Assembly (NCBI GenBank): GCA_021495925.1
Contig: JAKEKT010000001.1
Coordinates: 1,240,001-1,304,000 of the forward strand
Direction: 5' to 3'
DNA: 64,000 nucleotides
DNA from: Diplodia intermedia
Taxonomy: Eukaryota > Ascomycota > Dothideomycetes > Botryosphaeriales > Botryosphaeriaceae
The notes beneath the pieces were generated by a model, which ran no database searches, was not told the DNA's origin, and was given only the letters and a program-made list of their open reading frames with translations. Position numbers and translations under genes: made by a program. Every line of letters begins with the position of its first letter. The first letter of the stretch is position 1. This document shows, piece by piece, positions 56,643 through 64,000 of this stretch.

Positions 56643-56839
56643 TCCCTCAACCCAGCCGCTGCCGGGCCTGCATTAGCACGCGACCGGGGGCAGCGGGAGA
56701 GCTTGACGATGGAACCGTCCCGTGAAAAGCGGACGTAACGCGGTGGGGTTGTATGCGTGAGGCGGATCGCGGTCTCTCTGCTCTTGTTGTGAGCAGTCGT
56801 ATTCTTGCTCTTTCGATCCTCGGGCATTTCTCGCAGCAT
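56643..56839 (-). CDS. Possible small basic protein
   Basis: The frame from the ATG at 56839 encodes MLREMPEDRKSKNTTAHNKS then a TPPRYVRFSRDGSIVKLSR segment and a basic end, after which the sequence turns into GC-driven low complexity. The RYVRF-x-DGS stretch resembles short beta-hairpin motifs of small fungal proteins, but I cannot name a family. The end coordinate is approximate. Confidence 0.22.
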
Positions 56840-57366
56840 CTCTGTACCCCTGTTTGTCAGTTGCAATAGAGGCCTTCTGGAAAGCGTCAAAGCAGGGGTC
56901 GGGCGGAAGGAGGTTCCGAGGAAACAGGGAGGGCTGGTAGGGCTGGCCCATCCCTGCTCTTGCTTTGCTTGCGCTATGTGACATGATGTTGGCAGCGTAC
57001 CTGCCTCCAACTCCAACGAGTGAGATGGTGCGTCACCGGCTTGTCCAAGAGGAGTCCAACGACCAAATGTGACGCTCGGAGGGCTCCGCCCCCGCCACGG
57101 GAGCCCGGGAGGATAGGATTGCAGGCGTAAGGAAATGCGGAAGAGAATTCCATAGGAAATGTGGACCCAAACGAAAAACAAAAGAAGTCCAAGGAGAACG
57201 CCTCTCAGCCCCAGAACCACCTGCAACAGCGGCGCCTGCCATTCGCCAATGGGAGGCACTTCGGATCGTCATGGTATAGTAATGCGCTCGCTTCCAGAAT
57301 GTGAATTCGAATGCATCGTTTCGTCGGCCGTATCTGTCCGTCTCGCCTTCGCATGCGCGGGCAGAT

Positions 57367-57792
57367 CTACACATGTGCCGCAGCCGGCCTGCCGACTGCT
57401 GTCCGCGCTTGGCTGCTCTTGTTCCGGCAGTCGCCTACCAAAAAATGACGTATCAGCTGCCGTGCGCCTTCTCTCACAGAGCAAATCGGGGATGCTGCTC
57501 ACCGCATAGCTCGTCCAGACGGTACTCTCTGCGGTGCGAAGCGCAAAAATCAGCAACGTCACCCGGTCAATGTGCATGTGGCTGTACGGGAGATCTGTGG
57601 GGTTGCTTGCGTGGCATGGCACCTGCGTGAAGAGACGGCGGCGCGGGTGTGGGATGCAGGGTGGACAATCACTCACATGGCGACCACATTGGCCGGACAC
57701 CTTCGATGCGTTTCCTGGTACTTGATGCACCAGGCCCGTACGGTAAAGCGCAGATGCGAGCACTTGTAGTGAACCTGCGTGTAGTCACACAT
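57367..57792 (-). CDS. Small Cys-rich fungal protein, three exons
   Basis: Exons 57792-57677, 57528-57503 and 57434-57367 give 69 residues. The introns are 148 nt (GTGAGT...ACCGCAG) and 68 nt (GTGAGC, GCTGATAC branch, TTGGTAG). The protein begins MCDYTQVHYKCSHLRFTVRA then WCIKYQETHRRCPANVVA; exon 2 adds IEYRLDELC and exon 3 GDCRNKSS. This matches a widespread short family of uncharacterised ascomycete proteins with spaced Cys (C2, C11, C22, C32 and a final CGDC), probably metal-binding. The 26-nt middle exon restores the conserved EYRLDE..CGDC block exactly in frame, which is strong evidence for the model. No signal peptide. Function unknown. Confidence 0.72.
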
Positions 57793-60700
57793 GGTAGGTA
57801 AGGGAGGATGAGTGGCGAGGGCTGAGGCCGTGGGCTGAGCGAGATCGTCCTGTTCCCGGGCGCAAGCCGTTGTCGGGCAACAGCAGGCAGGCCTTGGACT
57901 GTGGCCGGTGACCGTGGAGGCGTTCGGGGGAGCAGCACGTAGACGGGCGTCTTTCTTCAGAGGAGAGGCCGGATCCGGCAGTGGCTTCGATGGCGGCAGC
58001 AGGCGGGCGCGGCGCAGGTGATCCTGGAGGGCTGACCGGAGGCTCTTGTCTCGACGGATCAATAAAGCACAGTGCAGGACGGGAGGGCTTATGTATGTAC
58101 GTACAGTCGTGCCTGGAGCTTTGGGTTTCGCTCCCACACCAGCACGGGAGCAGCCGTCGGGGGCCGTCGGATGTCAAAGGATTCGGCCTTTTCTCTGGAA
58201 GACCCGTAGGCTAGTGTGCTGCAGGGAAAGGCCGTCTCAAGCCAGGTAACAGGTATCAGGTAGCAGGAAGGGCAGGGAGGTGAAGCGCAGGGCGCAGTCG
58301 CGGCGGGCCGAGGGCAGAGGGCAGAGGGCAGGTACAGGGTATACGATTTATGACGAAGATGATGTATGAACCTGGCTCGGATGCTGGTCATGGAACTCTT
58401 GTGCTAGCGGCAGGTGGGAACCATGCAAGCTTTGAGCTTCCGCAACCCTTGCCGCGGGTGCGTACACCTTACAGGGCACAGGGCTGGAAGGGGCTCGACC
58501 TGGGGGATCTGATGTGATGGTCAATGGTGGTCCAGGCTTCAAGGATGACGCTAGTATCCGTTCGATCTTTTCCTACCTCAGGGCCTGGGCCACCGCACTG
58601 CCTTGGCCACCCGTGGAAATTTTGATCAGGCCGGCCGATGGCGTGGTTATGCGTAGGTGAGGCGGCCAGTGCGTTCAGCCTTGTGTCGCTGCAGATGTGC
58701 CCGTCGAACTGCTCGGGTGTGCGTGCGCTTCTGGGACGGATGCCGGAGATGCCAGGGCGCTCGCAGCGCCAGCCTCATCGAGTGTATCGTTCGGATTCCA
58801 GAATCCCTCATGCGGAGGCGGAAAGCTTGTGGTATCGCATAACCCGGAACACAAAGGCCAAAGACGTTGACGGGGAGCAGGCCAGTCGAGCCGGTGCAGA
58901 AAAGGTGGCGCCAAGCACAGGCCTGGTCAGGCTCAGAACCGGCCGGTTCGCCGAAGCCCGCCGTGTCACACTCGTGCTAGCTGTTACAGCGGGGGAGGGG
59001 TAGAGGGAGGGGTGGCGGCAGTTTGGGTGCAGATGAGCTGGGGGCGTGGGAGGAAGCGATGGGTGGAATCGGGTGGTTTGTGCGATGAAGCTAGATGAAC
59101 AGGCACGGCCGAGAAACTGAGAGAAGTCAAAACCCCTAGGACATTGGGAATAGACTGAAGCGGAAACGATGCGCATGCGTGTAAAGTTATGTGTATTTCA
59201 AAAGCCGTCACGCTAGCCGTCAGCTTAACGGCGTGAAGCATCATGGAGCGGGAGAGGCAGCGCTAGCAACAGCCCTAAGAGCACCGGGCTATTGACGGGT
59301 GTAGGAGAGAGTTCCCCTGGAGAGAGCCAACGTCCTGCCCTCCGGAACGCAAGCGCGAACCGGCGCCCATCCATGTTTCCCGTTGGCTGGTTCATTTAGG
59401 GATCAGGATAGACGGGTGCCTGACTCTCTGACGCAGTGCTGCAGGCGATGATTTGCCCCGGGGTCGAGCAGCGAGTGATTTGCAATTGCTGCGTCAGCAG
59501 CCGGGAGCAGGCCGGGGTTGGGCCTGTGAAGCAGGGCAGGCAACCGTCTCCGGCGGAGCAATGGCGCCCGTTACGAAGCAAGCGGGCGTGCCTCCGGCAG
59601 ACGGCGGGAGCCAAACAGCGACGTGCCAAGAACGTTTTGGTCCATGCCAGCTGCTGCGGTCCGGTGCAGGGCCAGACGGCGTGCCGGAGGCCGTGGCAAG
59701 TTTCGAGTCAAGGCCGGCCCCTCCCAGCAGCCCTAGAGCATGGATCTGAGTTTTGTTCCCGGCGGGGCCAGGACGCGGACGGCAAACAGCTGATTTTGAC
59801 CTTGGGCGTAGTCTGGACGACACGGCTCGCGGTATGGGCAGCTGGTGTGCTCCGGCGCCGTCGATTCGGCCACGGGCGCACGGAGGCCGGGACGCTCGGG
59901 CAGGGGAGCGTGGCTGAGGACGAGATGAGATGGCGGACCGGCCTTGGTGCGGGCCGGCTGGGGCTACTGTAGGCACCCGAGCAGCACAAGCAGACGAGGC
60001 TGCCGTCTGCCGGTCGTTGCAGCACGGCAGCTGGGCCAGCGCGCTGGATCGCGAGCCCGACACCGGCAGCCGACTGCTGCTGGGGATCGGCTGGTGGTTG
60101 ATGCCTAAGGAGGCAATCTGATCAGCGCTCCAGCTCGGCTCGCGGCCACTGACGAGGCGCTGGCCGGCGGCCTCTCAGGAGCGACGCCGGGACCAGGGCT
60201 GTGCGGAAGCGGCCTGCGCAGCTGGCAGGCGCTCTTGGGCGCTGGAGATCCGCGCAGGCGCGAGTCGGCGCCCTGGCAGCTGGTCTTGTGATGGGCGCAG
60301 GTCCTCGGATACGAGCACGCGCGGCTTGGCTGCGAGGGCGAACATGGCGATGGCGATGCTCCCTGCGCGCGCCATGCTCTGTACAGGCGGGCGGAAGGCG
60401 TCGGGAGCCCTCAGCTGGCGTCGTGGGTGCCGGCTGATACGGGTTGGGCGGCCACGAGCAAGGCAGCGATCGCATCTGCGTTCTCCTGAAACCGATCAGA
60501 TGGCGCATGGCCCCTCGGCTGCCATGTCTGGTGTCGCGGAGATCCGGTGGTGTAATGAGATGGCGTGGTCGGTGTTGGGCGAGCGCTGCGAGGCGATCCA
60601 TGCGAAGAAGGTTGACGCGCAGGAGCGTTGAACTCAAATTTGGTCCCGCGCGGCGCTGAGCCTCTTGAGGCCGTGGCCTCTTCAGGAGACGCCGCGCGCC

Positions 60701-62439
60701 CCCGGCAAGCGCATTGCCACTGCCGTGCCTGCGATGCCGCTGCACGCTGCCCGCTGGCGCTGGCGCTGGCGCGGGCGCTGGAGCTGGAGCTGGCGCTGGA
60801 GCTGGCGCTGGAGCTGGCGCTGGAGCTGGCGCTGGCAGCAGGCCAGCCGAGGCTCGCCCCACGCCGCGCATCGTCCACGTCCGAGCTCGCCAACGTCGCC
60901 TCGCCTGCGGCTCTCGCTGAAGGCTGTTTCGACGACGATCCTCGTTGAGGCTGTGTCCGCCGCCTTCATGCCCAAGTTCCCCGCAGCGGCGCCTGCGCCC
61001 CGTTCTCGAGGCCCGCGCCGCCGCCTTCCTCTCCCGCCCTCCCTCAGCTCCCTCCAGCTCCAGACGCCGCCTGCCGCGTCGCCTTCCCTCCTCCCCGCAC
61101 CGGGCCCATTGCCAAAAGTACCATGGTCTGCGCGCCACCACGTGCGCCGCGCTGATCTTGAGCGGATGCGGATAATGTGTGAAGAACACCCTCCAGAGGC
61201 ACGTCTCAGAAGTGCGTATGATGATGATATCCCACCGGACCTCTGCCTGACTCGGCACTGGTTTTCTTTTTGTCTATCTGACGCCAGCCTTGTTGTGATC
61301 CGCATGTTTCAGCCAAGCGCTCGAGCAAAATGGTGGCGCCTCTCTGCTCCCCCTCCCAGCGAACTCGTGGCCTTACGCCGGATAAGGCAGGTCAGATGAA
61401 AAGCGCCAGAAGCAATGGAAGGTGTGATGCCATTATTGCCAACCTGTTTGCAAGCGCGAGGCTTCGTGTTTCGTCCAAGGTAGATTGGGCCTCGATGCTG
61501 TCGCAAAACCCGGCACGCACGAGCCCTCCTGTCAATAATTTCCTACTTCGACAGCCTACTACTGGCTGTGCTGGCTGCTACTTGGGAGCGGCAGAGCTCG
61601 GCAGAGCTCCGGCAAAGCGGTTTTCTACCCCTGCTCCACACCCCCCAGACACGGGGAAGCATGCTCCCGCCCGTCCGCAAGCTGCAAGCTAAACTCAACC
61701 GGCCGGGGTATTGCTGTTGGGCATTGCTGTTCATCCAAACGCACGGGCCACCGGCGGCGTAAGCATTTGCTGTCCCAATCACCCCCTCCCTTCCCTTTCT
61801 TTCGCTACGAAACCATGCCCTCTCCACTTTCTGCAGGTGTCAGCCCATCCGCAATCCTACACACCGCCAGATAACTTTTTTTCTTTATCTCTCCGCGGCC
61901 CGGGTCAGCAGACCATCGGCGCACACGGAACGGCCGGGGGGGAACGCCTCGGACTTGCTTCCTTCGGCCTTCCGAAACCGCGTAAGCCTTTTGGATGGTG
62001 GAATTTTGGGCAACCCTCCAGCATGGAATTGCTCGACCGAGCAATCCGAGCGAATTTCGCTTTCAAGCATCACTCACGAGTCATTCCTCGTTTCTCAGGG
62101 GGGTTTCTTTCTTGTCTTTTTTTGGATTTGATTTTGAATTTGACTATTTTTTTGGGATTACAAGAGAAGAGCTACATGTTAGGGAAGAAATGGAAGAGGT
62201 ATCTGCGTAGAAAAATGATCCATCCCAAAAGACCAACAACACCTCGCCGAATGACGACCGCCGTCGCATTCCCCGCGAAAAGAAACAATGATAATAGGAA
62301 TTGCCGATGATGCGAACCATAGTGCAATGCTCATCATCATGACCGCGTTAAACAACCATGCGTACGCCGTCTGCCTCTAAACCGCGCACTGTCTCTTGAA
62401 TTTTTCGAATCTTTTTTTTTCTTTACCGGTGAGAGGCGT
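57793..62439. other. Gene-poor region, part 2
   Basis: About 4.6 kb between the small Cys-rich gene and the glycerol kinase stop. High GC leaves long frames open on both strands, but these are antisense to each other, repeat-driven or of random composition. It contains the 12-bp minisatellite at 60753-60836. No gene supported. Confidence 0.5.
60753..60836. repeat. GCTGGC/GCTGGA minisatellite
   Basis: About 84 bp of GCTGGC, GCTGGA and GCGGGC hexamers forming imperfect 12-bp units. It reads as Leu-Ala/Leu-Glu on the plus strand and Pro-Ala on the minus strand, creating artificial open frames. Confidence 0.9.
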
Positions 62440-63923
62440 CTAGAAGTCCTGGCCGTTCTCGTCGGTGTCTAGCCAGCCGCGACACATCTCGACGGCGCGG
62501 CTCCACTTCTTGAACATCTTGGCACTCTCGTCCTTGGTGATGTTGGGCTCGAAGATGACACGATCTTTCTGGTTGATGTCCTTCAGCTCGTCGAACTCCT
62601 TCCAGATGTCGACGGCGAAGCCTGCTGCGATGGCCGCGCCGAGAGCAGTGGTCTCGCGCATCGAGGGCCGGTTGACAGAGATGCCGATGATGTTGGCTTG
62701 AGTCTGTCGAGAGTCGAATTAGTAACTGATCAGATCGCACGGGCTGCTGGATTTGGCTTACCTGCATGCAGAGCTCAGACTTGCTCATACCACCATCCAC
62801 GGCCAGCTCCTCGAGCTTGTGCCCACTGTCCTTCTCCATGGCGTCGAGAATGGCCTTGGTCTGGAAGCAAGTCGCCTCGAGGGTGGCTCTCGCGATGTGT
62901 CCACGCTGGGTGTGCTGCGTGATGCCGAAGATGGTTCCCTTGGCATCGTCGATCCAGTACGGCGCGAACAGGCCGGAGAAAGCGGTGACGAAGACGGTAC
63001 CGCCGTTGTTCTCCACGCTCGCGGCCAGCTCGCCGACCTTGTCCGAATCACGGATGAAGCCCAGGTTGTTCATAAGGAACTTCACACCAGAACCGGCCAC
63101 GGCGATACTACCCTCCAGCGCGTAGACGGGCTTCTTCGCACGACCGAAGTCGTACGCGACGGTAGCCAACAGGCCGTGTTTCGAGATGACGGGGGTCTCG
63201 CCGACGTTGTACAGCAAGAAGCAGCCGGTACCGTAGGTGTTCTTCGCGCTGCCCGGGTTGAAGCCTTGCTGGCCGACGAGCGCAGCGGACTGGTCACCCA
63301 AGCAACCGGCAATCTTGATGCCTTTGAGCGGGCCATCTCTAAGGCAGCCGAAGGCTGTTGCGCAGGACGAGGGGACAATCTTGGGGACGTGGAGCTTGCT
63401 TCTCTCGAGCTCGAAGAACTCAAACAGCATGTCGTCGTACTCGCGCGTCCACAGGTTCATGAACATGGTACGGGAGGCATTGGTGGCATCAGTCACAAAC
63501 ACGTTGTTTTCCTTACCGCCGTTCAGGTTGTACAGCAGCCACGTGTCGACGGTGCCAAAGGCAAGCTTGCCTGCATCGTAGGCCTGCTTCACAGCGGGCA
63601 CGTTGCGGACCAGCCAGACAAGCTTGACGGCCGAAGGGTAGGTCGACAGCGGCAGGCCGCAAAGCTCAGGCAGCGCATCGGAGCCCTCCTTGGCCTTGAA
63701 CTCACGCACCAGGTTCTTGACGCGGGTGTCGGGCCAGGCGATAGCGTTGTGCAGGGGCTCGCCGGTCTCAGCATCCCACACCAGGACCGTTTCTCTCTGG
63801 TTGGTGATTCCAACAGCCTTAATGTCCTCGATGTTGTGTCCCAACTTCACAAATTTCTTGGTCGCTTCGTCGATGCACTCCTTGACAGTCTGCACGAGCT
63901 CCCACGGGTCGTGTTCGTGCCAC
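62440..63923 (-). CDS. gut1: Glycerol kinase (5' end outside the window)
   Basis: ATP-dependent phosphorylation of glycerol to glycerol 3-phosphate; FGGY carbohydrate kinase. Visible exons are 63923-62762 and 62703-62440, separated by a 58-nt intron (GTAAGC...CGACAG), giving about 474 residues. The first visible exon begins inside the codon before WHEHDPWELV at an acceptor (GTGCAG), so the N-terminal ~45 residues, including the first ATP-binding DXGT motif, lie beyond 64000. Motifs: ITNQRETVLVWD, AIAWPDTR, GDQSAALVGQ, NTYGTGCFLLYN, SGLFAPYWIDDA, VDGGMSKSELCMQ and, after the splice, TQANIIGISVNRPSMRETTA then LGAAIAAG. Intron placement restores the conserved MQTQANIIG junction. The sequence visible from 63924 to 64000 looks intronic (GCTAAC branch). 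Confidence 0.96.
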
Positions 63924-64000
63924 CTGCACAAGCCATCACATGTTAGCGCTCAGTCCCCCTGACGGCCCCACAAAACAACCTCGCTCCAGACTTTCTCCGA

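Larger units (their letters stand above)
52216..57366. other. Gene-poor region, part 1
   Basis: About 5 kb upstream of erg27. No complete gene can be supported. Two weak coding hints on the minus strand are listed separately (55579-55763 and 56643-56839). Poly-A and poly-T runs and a C/T-rich tract at about 55400-55450 (minus-strand pyrimidine-rich) are present. It may hold long leaders, non-coding transcripts or decayed sequence. Confidence 0.5.

Noticed and set aside
60122..61258. 378-residue minus-strand frame with a Pro-Ala repeat
   Set aside because: Open only because of GC content and the minisatellite; the remainder is random-looking Arg/Pro/Ala.
62753..63946. 397-residue plus-strand frame
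   Set aside because: Antisense to glycerol kinase; the kinase is certain and the frame has no known domain.
1..64000. tRNA, rRNA, CRISPR arrays and intact transposons
   Set aside because: No T-loop GTTCRANNC with a matching cloverleaf, no rRNA-like block, no regular spaced repeats, and no transposase or reverse-transcriptase motif were seen by eye.

Overview
The window is nuclear DNA from a filamentous ascomycete (Pezizomycotina; Dothideomycetes is my best guess, by inference only). The evidence is GC-rich coding sequence, many 44-100 nt introns with GT...CTRAY...AG signals, and typical fungal genes: Zn2Cys6 factor, AzgA purine transporter, Dsc2, Erg27, EMI1. Gene ends were set by joining exons on protein-family continuity and splice signals. 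No database search was possible.

Layout. 0-14 kb: a Zn2Cys6 regulator, two uncharacterised plus-strand genes, a Pro/Tyr-rich protein, a small orphan, a beta-carbonic anhydrase with two competing first exons, and a secreted hemerythrin-type (HHE) protein. 15-19.6 kb: a cytosolic HSP70 with two candidate heat-shock elements and a GC-AG intron, followed by nested palindromic repeats. 19.6-31 kb: EMI1-like gene divergent from a full-length VPS13 lipid-transfer gene. 31-41 kb: a cytochrome P450 relic, a four-unit polyubiquitin gene, an aldo-keto reductase, an AzgA transporter (second GC-AG intron) and a PhyH-type dioxygenase. 41-52 kb: a MACPF-like protein, Dsc2 rhomboid pseudoprotease, a CM1/centrosomin-motif coiled-coil protein and Erg27 sterol 3-keto reductase, all on the minus strand. 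52-62 kb is gene-poor: the only gene I can build with conviction is a tiny three-exon Cys-rich protein. 62.4 kb to the end: glycerol kinase, cut by the window edge.

Shared themes. Proteostasis: HSP70, polyubiquitin and Dsc2 (a DSC ubiquitin-ligase subunit). Membranes and lipids: VPS13, Erg27, and Dsc2 through SREBP activation. Small-molecule metabolism: AzgA, AKR, PhyH, glycerol kinase. There is no convincing secondary-metabolite cluster, CRISPR array, tRNA or intact transposon. The main points of interest are the dual-start carbonic anhydrase, the palindromes beside HSP70, the P450 relic, the duplicated introns in polyubiquitin, the GC-AG introns and the gene-poor interval.
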